A stretch of DNA of 64,000 bases, from positions 811,524 through 875,523 of the forward strand of contig KQ964245.1 of assembly GCA_001566295.1 (NCBI GenBank). Direction: 5' to 3'. Positions 20,299-30,319 of this stretch are shown piece after piece. The DNA comes from Microdochium bolleyi. Its lineage: Eukaryota > Ascomycota > Sordariomycetes > Xylariales > Microdochiaceae. The stretch's first letter is position 1. Each line of letters starts with the position of its first letter. The position numbers were made by a program, and so were the translations under genes. The notes beneath the pieces are model-generated. The model was not told the DNA's origin and ran no database searches. It saw only the letters and a list, made by a program, of their open reading frames with translations.

Positions 20299-23200
20299 CT
20301 AGTAGGGCTCGCTGCTGGAGCCAGAGCCGGATGACTTCGGCCGAAGTTGGGGAGTCTCGGGACTGGTCTCGGGGCTGGTCTCCGGGCCAGTCTCCGTCGG
20401 CGACGGATAGTTCTGCTTGATTTTCTCATCCATCATCGAGAGAAGTCGCTCGGAATACTGATCCAGAAGCCCGTTGAGCATGGTGTCAGTCATTGCTTTG
20501 CTGCGCGTGACACGGTCGCCCAATGCAACAGCTGTGAATCGCAATTCCTGATCCAGCTCTGCGAGCAGCTCCTGACTGATCGGGTCGGTCGAAACAAGTT
20601 TTTTACGATAGCTTCTCAGTGTTCGGCAAACTTGCTCAGTGGCCATGTTGAGCGACCCATAGCCTCGCAAGCTGCCTGAACTCGATTTCCTGAGGGTTTC
20701 GCCAAGGGTCTGATTTGATGGTCGCCTAGCGAGCCGCCCCTTAGGACTCACAGGCGGACTATTGCTGCATCGGTTGTCGTTTGACGGCCTCCGAGATGGA
20801 GTTTCGTCGCCGATACCACCTATGCTCGGGCTCGACTGCAGTTGTGCTGTAGGAGTTGTGTGGATCGAGCTCGACGATGCCAGATTGTAGATGGACCGTC
20901 GCTTCGGCAGGGTTCGCGGCGGAGAGCGTCGTCCCGGGAGACCTAGTGACGACACCGGCCGTTGGAACTCTGCAAGCTCGGCCTTGGACAGAACCCTGCG
21001 CAATGGCGTGCGTCGGGCCGTTGAGGCCTCCTTTTCAGGAGACGGATCACGGTCACCCGCCAGGGAGCGCTGCTGGAGATCTATATCCCAGATCATGATT
21101 GTCCCGTCGGATCCGACGCTGACAATTTTCCTCGCGTCTCCCTCGCCATGTGTCAAGGTGACACCACTGATCGCTTCAGTATGACCCCACTCGCGATCCA
21201 TGAAGACCCCAACCTGGCAGTCGTAAATTCTGACGGACTTGTCGGTATTCGACACCCCGAGAAGAAACGCTGGCTCTTTGTCATTGCCCAGTCGAGCGAT
21301 GAGCGAATCGAGAACAACAGAGTCGATGCCACACTCGTCGGTGCATTTGAACGAGCTGAGTGCCCTACCAGTTTCCAAATCAAATGTGCACACTGACCTG
21401 TCGAGGAGAGACACAAAGACAGACTTCCCATCAGGGGCAACGGCCATGGATGTCGGTGATGCCTTGAGCGGCACACTCTTGAGAGTGATAGCTGCCAGCA
21501 CATTCGGGTCGTCCTCCTTGCTGATGATTTCGTGGAACTGAAGAGTCCTGTCGAGGGAGCACGTGATCACCCTTTCTGCGGAAGGCATGAGTACCTCGAC
21601 GACTTTGGCTGCGAACTCAAGTGTTTGGAAGTGCTCAAAAGTGCCATCGGGCGTTCTTTGGACAAGCTGTGTGGTCCGATCTCGCCCACACGAGGCAATG
21701 ATGAACTTTGAGTCTGTCTCAAAGGTTGTGATAGACTGGCAGTCGGATGAGTGAACCTTGAGCACGGCTACACACTCTTTGCTCAACGCGTCAATAACAC
21801 GCAATACACCCAATTTGTCGCCAGTGATGAAGTGGCCTCCACGCCCGCTAGCCTTGACAATCGTCAACTGATTGACAGCGTCCATGTCGCTTTCGTAGTA
21901 GGCTTGCTCCAGAGGTACCTCGAAGGAAGACTTCATTTTCCCGTCGATATCCCAAAGGATCACCGTTCCAGAGGCTGACCATGTGCAGAATGCTGCATCA
22001 AGCTCTTCCGGCTTCGAGAGGCTCTCGACGCCAAGGATCGATTCGCCATGGCCAGAAATTGGCATCGCAGGGAGGCTGAGATCGAAGTGGGCACTTTCGT
22101 CCACTGGCTTGCGGATTTCTATGGAGTGCTTGGCATCAAGTGTAACCAAACCATTGGACACGAAACCGAGCGCCATGAGACCAGCCGAGGCAGTTTGGCT
22201 GGCCCGTACGCAGTCTTCGTTGCCAGCTTCGAAGGCTGCAATATCGATCACGGCGAAATCGCTATCTCTGCCACCGAGATATAAGGCTCCGTCCTTGATG
22301 GCGGAACAAGTGATTACCGAACTAGTCTCCACAACTTTGCTCAATTTCATCTGCTTCCCAGTATCATCGAAGAGGCACACGTCTCCGGCCTCTGTGCATA
22401 TGATTGCCCTGTTGCTGTCAAGCACAGCTGCGCAAGAGAATGTCGCCTCGATCATGTTTCCAAGGAGCACGTTGCGGCCTGGCAAGGCCTTCTGGGCCTG
22501 TGCGGGCGAGTTTGTATCCGCATTGAGCCTCTTCGAAGGTGATACGGAGCGAGGCTCCTCGACCCTCCATATCTTGATGTGTCGGACCCCGAAAGTAACA
22601 ATGCTGCTGCCAATCCACACCATACCCTGCACAAAGGCTGTGCACCGGTTCTGTTGGAAGAGCCTGGCCGATCCTGTCCGGGGATCTATCCTCCAGACGT
22701 AGAGAAATCCGTCATTTGCTGAGCCTAAGGAAGCGAGGTACTTGGAGTCTGGGGACCATGCCACCGCGCGAACGCCATATGTGTGCTCGCTGATGGAGAC
22801 TAGCGGTGTGGTCGACGATTCCTCATCCAGACCGAAAATGAGAACCCGAGGGGCGTAGCCCGTTTCGCCAACCGCCAGGAAGCGGCCTCCTCTGTCGAGA
22901 GCTAGACACGTGGCAGCCTTGATGCGCTCGCGACTGGTCCACGTCTTTGACGAAGGCGAGTCAGAGGACCAATCCGAGGGCCCATACGAAGACTCGCGCA
23001 GCGAACTGCGATTCCTACTGTCGTTCGCCTTTGGCGTCGATGGTGCCGAGGGGGAGTAGGGCAAAGACGGAGTGCTGTAAACGGGAACAGCAGTCGGTCG
23101 AGCTCGGAAGAAGCGCTGCTGGCATTCATCGCTGCCGGCGTCGACGACAACCGCAGCCCCACCGGCGGTGTAGGCGAACGAGGAACCGACAGTGTCGAAG

Positions 23201-23367
23201 CCTGTCGGCGAAGCACAGGTTGTACCTACGACACGCTTGAGACTGAATCGCGGAGGTGTCTCTGGGAACGCACGGGCGCGCAAAGGCGAGCGCCCTGCCA
23301 GCCTGGGAGGCAAGAAGGGCGAGTTTGACGGCGTCAGCCGAAGGCGGTTGGAAGGTGTGGCGGCCAT
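20299..23367 (-). CDS. Large WD40-repeat protein resembling WDR62/MAPKBP1
   Basis: A single exon of 1022 codons. A disordered proline/serine-rich N-terminus (residues 1 to about 145) is followed by many WD40 repeats (about 145-770), for example LVSISEHTYGVRAVAWSPDSKYLASLG, FLYVWRIDPRTG, FCTWSASGTVILWDIDG and ISGVTLTHGEGDARKIVSVGSDGTIMIWDIDL; their number suits a double propeller. A serine/arginine/proline-rich linker and a C-terminal helical segment (RTLRSYRKKLVSTDP, then DTMLNGLLDQYSERLLSMMDEKIKQ) follow. The arrangement, an early EHxxxVxxVAWSPDSKYLAS block and a helical tail, resembles animal WDR62/MAPKBP1, which scaffold JNK signalling and act at spindle poles. Function in fungi is unknown to me. 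A TSPETSPETPQ repeat near the C-terminus is coded by short direct repeats at about 20355-20390. The absence of introns over 3 kb is notable next to its intron-rich neighbours. Confidence 0.82.
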   Translation of the reverse strand: MAATPSNRLRLTPSNSPFLPPRLAGRSPLRARAFPETPPRFSLKRVVGTTCASPTGFDTVGSSFAYTAGGAAVVVDAGSDECQQRFFRARPTAVPVYSTPSLPYSPSAPSTPKANDSRNRSSLRESSYGPSDWSSDSPSSKTWTSRERIKAATCLALDRGGRFLAVGETGYAPRVLIFGLDEESSTTPLVSISEHTYGVRAVAWSPDSKYLASLGSANDGFLYVWRIDPRTGSARLFQQNRCTAFVQGMVWIGSSIVTFGVRHIKIWRVEEPRSVSPSKRLNADTNSPAQAQKALPGRNVLLGNMIEATFSCAAVLDSNRAIICTEAGDVCLFDDTGKQMKLSKVVETSSVITCSAIKDGALYLGGRDSDFAVIDIAAFEAGNEDCVRASQTASAGLMALGFVSNGLVTLDAKHSIEIRKPVDESAHFDLSLPAMPISGHGESILGVESLSKPEELDAAFCTWSASGTVILWDIDGKMKSSFEVPLEQAYYESDMDAVNQLTIVKASGRGGHFITGDKLGVLRVIDALSKECVAVLKVHSSDCQSITTFETDSKFIIASCGRDRTTQLVQRTPDGTFEHFQTLEFAAKVVEVLMPSAERVITCSLDRTLQFHEIISKEDDPNVLAAITLKSVPLKASPTSMAVAPDGKSVFVSLLDRSVCTFDLETGRALSSFKCTDECGIDSVVLDSLIARLGNDKEPAFLLGVSNTDKSVRIYDCQVGVFMDREWGHTEAISGVTLTHGEGDARKIVSVGSDGTIMIWDIDLQQRSLAGDRDPSPEKEASTARRTPLRRVLSKAELAEFQRPVSSLGLPGRRSPPRTLPKRRSIYNLASSSSIHTTPTAQLQSSPSIGGIGDETPSRRPSNDNRCSNSPPVSPKGRLARRPSNQTLGETLRKSSSGSLRGYGSLNMATEQVCRTLRSYRKKLVSTDPISQELLAELDQELRFTAVALGDRVTRSKAMTDTMLNGLLDQYSERLLSMMDEKIKQNYPSPTETGPETSPETSPETPQLRPKSSGSGSSSEPY

Positions 23368-25086
23368 TGTCTTGCCATTGACGCCGCTGGAGCACTGCTA
23401 GAAGAACAAGTTGCTGATGGAAGAACCGCCGAGCACCGACTGAATGACGCGCGAGAGTCCTTCCCGTACAAGGAGATGCTGAGCATACAGGATGAGGACG
23501 TTTGTGCTGGTACAATAAGCTGATGCGCGTAGTGGGGGTTGCCAGTGGTTGAACCTGGACAGGGTGAAGACCAGGGCACAAGGCGGTCAGTGTGCTCTAC
23601 AAGATGAGCGAAGAAGGCTGTGATGGTACGAAGCAGGTAGTGATGGCACGGGGGAGGTGTCTGGCGAGCCTGGTTGAACCAGGAGTCAAGTATGTCCTGG
23701 AGCAAAAGCAAGGAAGAAAGATGCTGTGAGGAAAGCATGTGTCAGCGGGCCGATGCAGGAAGCTGCGGGGAGCATCCAAGGATGAAGATGAGGGGCGCGT
23801 ACCGGCCAGAAAACTTTGAGCAACGAGTGTGTAGAAGTGGCTTGAAGAAGAACAAAGAGAGAGCAATTGGCTATTCGCGCGTCAAGATGACATCGTGGGG
23901 TGGTAGTTTGGGCTGTCAATGAGTGGGCTGGCGCGCCTGTGACGAGGTGGGAAGAGCTCTGCAAAAGCTCGCGCTGGAAGGTTGTGACGGATAGCAAGAC
24001 CCGACCAGGAGCACTGCCAGGCGGAGGGATCCAGTACGGAGCAGGGCTGGGGAAAACCTGCGGTGACCCGAGTATGTCCAACGCCCAGGTATGGTACAGA
24101 TACTGCCAGGGCTTGTGCCTGACGCGTCCGTCACAGGGTGTCTGTCGCGAATGTGAGGTCTGTACGCAGGAGGAGAAAAGCCAATCCTCGATATCCTCGG
24201 ATCGACAGGGGCGAGGTGAAGACGGGCCAGGCTATCAGTCAACGAGCTGCTCCTTGTCCATGTTGGTCCAAGCTGCCGGAGTACACGCGCCCTCGAATGC
24301 TCCCTGTACCGTACCTGAAGAGTATTCTCTATCTCGCCTTGCCCAGAGCCCAGAGCAGAGCCCTGTCAACATGGCGCCGTCACATCCATTTTCAAGGTTT
24401 GTTTGGGGCGGCTGGGGAATTGGTGGAGCAGGGGTTGGCCAGGGGACTTCAGGTGCCCCGTTCCTGCTCTTGCAGGTCATTGTCCTTGCTACGACACACA
24501 ATCCATTGGTCCAGCTGCTTCGACTCTCCAGCGAGCTCTGCAGGCCGAGGATATAAGCCAGAGCCTCTGTCGAGAGTCATCAATGCGCATACCCCCAGAC
24601 GCTTCTGCATGGCAGAGCGAATTGTATGCACCACTACCGGTAACCCGACCGGTCGAGTCTTGGCGTTGCGGCTCACTCGAATCACTGTTCTGGCGATACG
24701 GCATTCGCGGCGGCCCAGCTTGCTGGAAACCCCTGCCCGGCACAGCGCTATCCACCGTTGACTTGACTCGATCTGGCAACAGCCCCCATGTCTCTCAATT
24801 AAAACAGGGCGGCCATCCTTGCCGCCTGTCAAATTGTGAGAGACCGGACTCACTCAGGGGCCGTGTTTGACCATCTACGCGGTCGGCAGAGGATCTTAAG
24901 TCGCTCAGGGATCATGATCTGTGCTGGGACATGCTCTCCACGGCAGAGTGAACCCTGTGGCCGCAGAACGGATCATCGGTTTGTGATTCTTGTTTACATT
25001 CGTCATGTCCGCCTATATGTACACATTTGACATCGCTCCAACATGTTGCTACATGATATGATTACACCAAGATCTGCCAGAGCATC
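23368..25086. other. Long intergenic region upstream of the WD40 gene
   Basis: I see no supported gene in 1.7 kb. It should contain the WD40 gene promoter and the 3' region of Rrg9. Overlapping ORFs of 130 to 220 codons on both strands (for example 23900-24556 and 24138-24761) show no domain, no splice-linked continuation and biased composition. Confidence 0.5.
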
Positions 25087-26085
25087 TCAGACAAGGTTGT
25101 CCCCAAGCTTCTTATGCGCACTCTCGTTCTCATCCTCATAATACTCGTCGGCGGGACGGCGTGGCATGTACGGATACTCCGTCCGCGGGCCGCTCCGCTT
25201 CTCGTTCCAGCTAGGATCCCGCACCACGCCCTCCTTCCGCCACCGCTGCGGCGGCTTCTTGCCCAGCTCCGCCATGTGTCCCCAGATCCGCTTGCCGCGC
25301 TTGAACCAGCGCTCCTGCCGGTCAATGTCCTCGTCCGTCGTCGGCTGCCACTTGCTCTTGAGAATCCGCCGGATCGCCTCGGCCGAGACCTCAAACTTGC
25401 GCGCGAGCACCTCGGTCGTGTACTCCTCGGGGTACTCGGTGTGCAGCGCCCGGATGCCGTCGAGCGCGTCGGGGGACAGGCGCTTGCGCGGCGTCCAGCC
25501 TTCCGGGAACTTCTCGGTGAGGGCGCTCTTCTGGATCTGCCAGCCTTCGCGCTCCGTTCGGAGGTGCTCGACGGGGATGTGCTGGTTCTTCCGCTCTTTC
25601 GGCAGGATCTTGCGTCGGTGAAGCTGACCTCCGCTGTTGCCTCCGCCGTATGTCTTCCCTGGCGGTCCATCGTCCCGGAATCTCCGGGGGATTCGTTTTC
25701 GTTCGGCGTACTGTGGCGTGCTTTCAGCCAGGGCGGAGATCGACTCTGGAGAGAGGTCGAGGATTGCCCCTTCGGCCAATCCCCTGTCTAGTGCTTCTGA
25801 GGATATCGCCTGCTCCGACTCTGTATTGACCGGCGCTGCAGGCTGGGCGTCCGTGTGTTGACTTTGTGCTGGTGCCGTTGCCTCATCGTGGTCGCGTGCT
25901 CGTAATAGCGTGGAGCTGAACTGTCGTGTGCGAGTCGAGACCGTTTGCAGGCTTTGTAACCTCGTCCGTGTTGTCTGTATGGCGAAGCCTGGAATGATTC
26001 GAGTGTTGCTCGTGTTCGCAAGGCGCAAGCCTGTCAGGCTGCGGACAAAAACGCCGAGAGTCGAGGTTCGACAAGAGCAACTCAT
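25087..26085 (-). CDS. RRG9: Rrg9, required for respiratory growth protein 9 (mitochondrial)
   Basis: Single exon, about 332 residues. Rrg9 belongs to the neugrin family and is needed for mitochondrial genome maintenance and expression. The N-terminus is a mitochondrial presequence (MSCSCRTSTLGVFVRSL, rich in R, S and T, almost no acid until about residue 60, with RQFSSTLLR before the likely cleavage region). The family core is clear: LRTEREGWQIQKSALTEKFP, GWTPRKRLSPDALDGIRALH, then PEEYTTEVLARKFEVSAEAIRRILKSKW and a basic stretch (DIDRQERWFKRGKRIW). The start at 26085 was preferred over 26178 because the presequence begins there. The length matches other filamentous ascomycetes. Direct DNA or RNA contact is inferred from the helix-turn-helix-like core. 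Confidence 0.9.
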   Translation of the reverse strand: MSCSCRTSTLGVFVRSLTGLRLANTSNTRIIPGFAIQTTRTRLQSLQTVSTRTRQFSSTLLRARDHDEATAPAQSQHTDAQPAAPVNTESEQAISSEALDRGLAEGAILDLSPESISALAESTPQYAERKRIPRRFRDDGPPGKTYGGGNSGGQLHRRKILPKERKNQHIPVEHLRTEREGWQIQKSALTEKFPEGWTPRKRLSPDALDGIRALHTEYPEEYTTEVLARKFEVSAEAIRRILKSKWQPTTDEDIDRQERWFKRGKRIWGHMAELGKKPPQRWRKEGVVRDPSWNEKRSGPRTEYPYMPRRPADEYYEDENESAHKKLGDNLV

Positions 26086-27316
26086 GGCGAATAGGTCGGG
26101 CTCGAAGGCCACTGGGGAAGTCGGCGTGACGGCGCTTTGGAGGGTCTCAGGATTGATACATGGAAAGCGAGGCTGCAAGCAATATGGCGAGAAGTGGAAT
26201 AACGGCTGTCCTCCAAGCTCACGATTGTGAAGGCGACGGTCTGGCTCAGGTGTTTGGTGTATTTACATGAAGCCCAAGGCGGGAAACAATGCGATAAGGC
26301 CTGAAGATAAGAATTTTCGGGAGCTCTCAACCAGCTCGAGGCGCACTTGTAAACGCCCCACTCTGTTCTAGTGTGCCTCCGAGGCCTTCTCGAAGCCTGC
26401 CCGTTCCAGCCGAGCCATTCTCGATGACATCGCTTCAATCTGAGCTCGAGCAAAGGACCACGCGGTTGAACCTTTGACGGCACTCTTCTATTTTAAATGG
26501 ATCTCGGTCGGAACTGCTTTCCCACGTGCGAAAAGTCTCTCCTGCTTGGTGTCACAGTCGGGTGTATCAGGTCTGGAACCTCTCGCTCAGAGATCTGGGT
26601 TTTTCAGAGACGCGGAATAATGCTCGATTCCGCGGTACCTTCCAAGTGGCCGAATGACGACAGAAAGCATCAAAAGAGTTGTGTGCTTCAACGCATATTC
26701 TTTGTCAGAACATGACACGACACGCGTGTGAGAGCCGGCCAGCAAGACCCGATCCGAAGCGCCCCGGCAGTCCGGGGTGCGTAGTGGCGATCTGCACGCA
26801 ACTCAAGCGGTCATCGTTGCCTCGGCACCCCCAACACCACGACCAGGCAAGCCCACACCCAGTGGTATCCCACCATCACAAACTTCGCCTGCCAAGTGGT
26901 GAATCCACGAGTCGCATGCACCTACCCGTGGATGCCGCCCGAAGTGCATACCACTTCTGGCACTCCAGGAGTCGGCTCGGTGCTTTTCAACTTTGATGCC
27001 ATTCCCACTCACTTCGTTCCTATATCGCCCACCTTGCTATACTCGGACCATTACCCCTCTCTTCGGAACCTTTGGAGATGATAACGAGCGGGTATTGAAT
27101 ACTCATCGATTAAATTTATCAGATGGCCCCTTAGAATCTAGACCTCTAGACTGATATTTCCGGATACACCCTGTAGCGCGTGGGGTCACTTACACGGCAG
27201 TCGACAACTTATAGATCACCACGTCGCATATCACTGCAATCAAGCTCATACGTCCCAGCTTCTGCCCCCAAGCACCCAGCTTGATACAGGCCCCGTTCAT
27301 CATTCTCGCTCCAGAC
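26086..27316. other. Divergent intergenic region, Rrg9 and the MpaB-like gene
   Basis: No gene is supported. It should contain both promoters. The part near 27090-27190 is AT-richer than its surroundings and includes TCTAGACCTCTAGA, a short near-palindrome of unknown role. Confidence 0.5.
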
Positions 27317-29011
27317 ATGCCTATAGAAAAGTGGCACCCCATCGACCCCGACACCTACGGCTGGAAGGAGCGCTGGGGCGCCAAGTTCTACTGGACGCCC
27401 GAGCACCATCGGCCGGAGGATCTCCAGAAGCTCATCCACACATACGACGTCGTCGCCGCCGAGGCTCTCGACCGGCTCGACGAGCTGAGCCCGCCGCCGT
27501 ACGCGGACAAGTCGGTGGAGACCAACATCCGGGAGAGCAACATCGAAGGCGCCATCAGGCCCGAGGATGGCGAGAAGAAGCAGCGGCGGGACCTGTTTGA
27601 GCTCGTGCGCAAGCATGCCGACAAGGACGACAAGATCGGCAGGCTCTGGGAGGAGATACACACCGTGCCGGACTGGGTGGACTGGGAGCAGATCGAGCGT
27701 GGGCAGAAGGTGTTCTGGCGATATGGGGGGCCTTGCCTGACAACTGTGAGTCTCACCCAACACGCCCCGGGCTGCTGTAACCTCTGTCCAAGGCAGCACC
27801 TTATGCCTTGCGGTACATATATCGGCTGACCCAACAACTCCCAGCTCACGTTCCTGTCCCTGCTCGGCGGCATGGGCTCCGGCCGCACCGTCGAGACACT
27901 CGACCGGACGGGGGGCTTCTGCGCCAAGGTCGTGAAGCGGCGGCTCCTCGAGACCACGCAGCACACGCTCAACGTGCACAAGGACCTGGCGTCCATCCAG
28001 CCCGGCGGCGACGGGTTCGTCAACTCGGTACAGGTCCGCCTCCTGCACGCCACGGTACGCAAGCGCATCCTCGAGATGGCGACCGCCCGGCCCGGGTACT
28101 ACGACGTCGGGGCGTACGGCGTCCCCGTCAACGACCTTGACTGCATCGGCACGATCCACACCTTCTCGAGCACCGTGGTCTGGGGCGGCCTGCCGCGGCA
28201 GGGGGTGCACATGCGCGAGCAGGAGATCGCAGACTACCTCGCCCTGTGGCGGTATGTCGCGTACCTCATGGGCACGCCGCACGACAACCTCGCGACGCCC
28301 CGCGCCGCGCAGGTCATGATGGAGTCGCTGATCGCCTCCGAGATCAACCCGACGCCCGCGAGCGCCGTGCTGGCGAACAACATCATCACGGGCCTGGCCG
28401 GCACACAGCCAACGTACGCGTCCCCGCAGTTCATGGCCGCGCAGTCGTACTGGCTCAACGGCAAGCAGGTGTCGTCGGCGCTCAAGATCCCGCCGCCCAC
28501 GCTGTGGTACAACGCCCTGGTCCTGGGCCAGTGCATGTTGTTCGTCATCATGGCGCATCTAAACCGGTGGTTCACCAGCGTCGACGAGTGGAACATCAAG
28601 GTCAGTCTTATTTGACCCCGACTTGTATACTTGCGTCCTGTTTTCTGTGCTGTCTGGGAAGCAAGCACACCTAAACGCACTTGTACGTGTCCGCTGACCA
28701 CCGTCATTTCTTAACCTTCCCAAAATCAGACCTTCAAGAAAGTCATCTACAAGATCCTCCTGCACGACAAGGCCAAGGGCGGGCTCGGCTACACGACGCG
28801 CTTCAACTTCAAGTACGTCCCGCGCTACGACCGCATGAACACGGAACCGGGTGTGTACGACCAGCCGCCGCGCGGGATCCTGAAGCCGGGATCCGAGCGC
28901 ACCGCGCTCATCGGGCTCGTGGTCGGGACAACTCTGGCGTCATTGGGATTGCTGGCTGGTGTGAAGATTGGCGGGTGGTTGCTGTCCCGTGTTGTCGGGC
29001 ATTGGAGATAG
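27317..29011 (+). CDS. MpaB/rubber-oxygenase catalytic domain protein (DUF2236), membrane-bound
   Basis: Three exons (27317-27745, 27845-28600, 28730-29011) give about 488 residues. The core (WRYGGPCLTTLTFLSLLGGMGSG, RRLLETTQHTLNVH, VRLLHATVRKRILEMA, VPVNDLDCIGTIHTFSSTVVW, LALWRYVAYLMGTPHDNL) is the DUF2236 domain of b-type-heme oxygenases such as bacterial latex-clearing protein and the ER-bound MpaB', which cleaves a farnesyl chain in mycophenolic acid synthesis. Conserved H and R residues, including the GTIHTFS helix, probably hold the heme. Hydrophobic helices occur at ALVLGQCMLFVIMAHL and at the C-terminus (LIGLVVGTTLASLGLLAG), suggesting ER-membrane anchoring. The start at 27317 is the first in-frame ATG. 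No biosynthetic genes lie beside it, so the substrate cannot be deduced; many fungi carry orphan members. Confidence 0.86.
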
Positions 29012-29521
29012 ATGGGTGCTTTGGTTGGTGATAGATAGAAGAGTACAGTAGCGAAGTGGTGTCCATATGGGTATCACTACCCTATATAACACTCAACAAG
29101 TGGTCAATTCGGTCTTGGTAGTCCAAATACCCGACTTGCACCAAGCATTTTAGGGTGCAGTGCGGCTTCGTGATTGTCACTCCCTTGCTGTGCTTATCCG
29201 ACCACACATCTTCACGCTTTTGAGGCAGCCGAGTTACTCAATGATCAATATATGTGTATAATTCTGTATCATACTTCGCCAATCGCACTCCGACAAAAAA
29301 GCGTCTCAAAAGTGGTACTCTGTCGCTTCCTTTCCAACGCCGTAAAACGCCAAACCATGATGCTGATAGACAGTGCTTTTCTTTCAATCGACAGAGATAC
29401 TCCGTTAAAACCAACCATGCCAGGTCTTGTTACAGTATGTACAAAATCTTCTCAATGACTCAAAATGGGCGCGGTTTCTCGGTTGTTCAACTCGAAGACT
29501 TTCCGCCTGAACATGATGCAT
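29012..29521. other. Convergent intergenic region
   Basis: It holds the 3' untranslated regions of the MpaB-like gene and calcipressin. The part from about 29220 to 29460 is AT-richer. No gene is seen. Confidence 0.55.
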
Positions 29522-30319
29522 CTAAGCATCAGACATCATGAGCTCGACAGGAGGCCTCGCGGTATGGGCCAGGATGGGCTTCTCGATAGGGCTAATAGCG
29601 ACAGGCTCGTCTGTCATGTCGTCGACCGAGATGGCGGGGAGCCCAGGGCTGCCGCCATGCTCCGCTGGCTGGTAGATGAGTGTGCTGCTCCTGCTGCGTG
29701 TCCGACCAGCGAACGAGGCACCGTCTACAGGAGAGATCGGTGTCGCGTCTGCACCGTTGGCGGCCGGACGGTGGTGGAGTTTGGCAAGCGCATCGGCCAG
29801 ATCCTCGGCGTGGACCATTGTGTTGGGAGCATCCTCGAGCTTCTGCTCCCAGCCGTGGGGTGGCGAGGGGGGAGGGCTGATGAAGAAGAGCTTGCCAGCA
29901 TCGGGCAACTCGAGGTGCTTGTCCTTGGCGTCCTGCTTCAGCGGCGTGGGCTGGCCAAAGTAGACGCGCGTGCGCTCGCCCATGATCACCTCGTTGTCCC
30001 AGATCTGCCGAACATCGATAGCGGCCTGCTCATCGTAGAAGGATACAACGATGCGGCGGAAAGACTTGAGCGGAGACCAGGTGTAGATAGGCGCTGTCTT
30101 CTCAATGAGTTCGCGGATAGTCTGGAGGTTGTCGGGCCGGAAGATGTCGACATCATCGAGATTGGTGATGAGCAGGGTGTTTGTGGGCGGCGAGGGCTGC
30201 TGGAGTGGCGGCAGGTTGGACAGGTCGAGGGACAAGGACTTGGTGGAGGACGGGCGGCGGGCGAAGATGGGCCGCGAAGGCGAGCCAGGCGAGGATGTGG
30301 GTGATGATGTTCCAGACAT
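29522..30319 (-). CDS. Calcipressin (regulator of calcineurin, RCAN family)
   Basis: Single exon, about 265 residues. Calcipressins bind calcineurin and tune Ca2+ signalling, both inhibiting and supporting the phosphatase. The RRM-like fold opens with TNTLLITNLDDVDIFRPDNL and continues through PIYTWSPLKSFRRIVVSFYDEQAA and VIMGERTRVYFGQ. The family signature follows: LFFISPPPSPPHGWE, the phosphorylatable SPPxSPP motif. The C-terminal tail is disordered with a second proline-rich segment. The frame stays open upstream to 30565, but the ATG at 30319 starts a normal-length protein (MSGTSSPTSSPGSP). A perfect copy of the Crz1-type calcineurin response element lies about 330 bp upstream, in line with the feedback control known for this family. 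It is called rcnA or cbpA in some fungi. Confidence 0.94.
   Translation of the reverse strand: MSGTSSPTSSPGSPSRPIFARRPSSTKSLSLDLSNLPPLQQPSPPTNTLLITNLDDVDIFRPDNLQTIRELIEKTAPIYTWSPLKSFRRIVVSFYDEQAAIDVRQIWDNEVIMGERTRVYFGQPTPLKQDAKDKHLELPDAGKLFFISPPPSPPHGWEQKLEDAPNTMVHAEDLADALAKLHHRPAANGADATPISPVDGASFAGRTRSRSSTLIYQPAEHGGSPGLPAISVDDMTDEPVAISPIEKPILAHTARPPVELMMSDA

Noticed and set aside
24138..24761. 207-codon ORF between the WD40 gene and Rrg9
   Set aside because: It has no domain, and overlapping frames on both strands are of similar length, as expected by chance in GC-rich DNA.
27209..28558. 449-codon antisense ORF over the MpaB-like gene
   Set aside because: It is a GC-rich shadow of a strongly supported coding region and crosses that gene's first intron.
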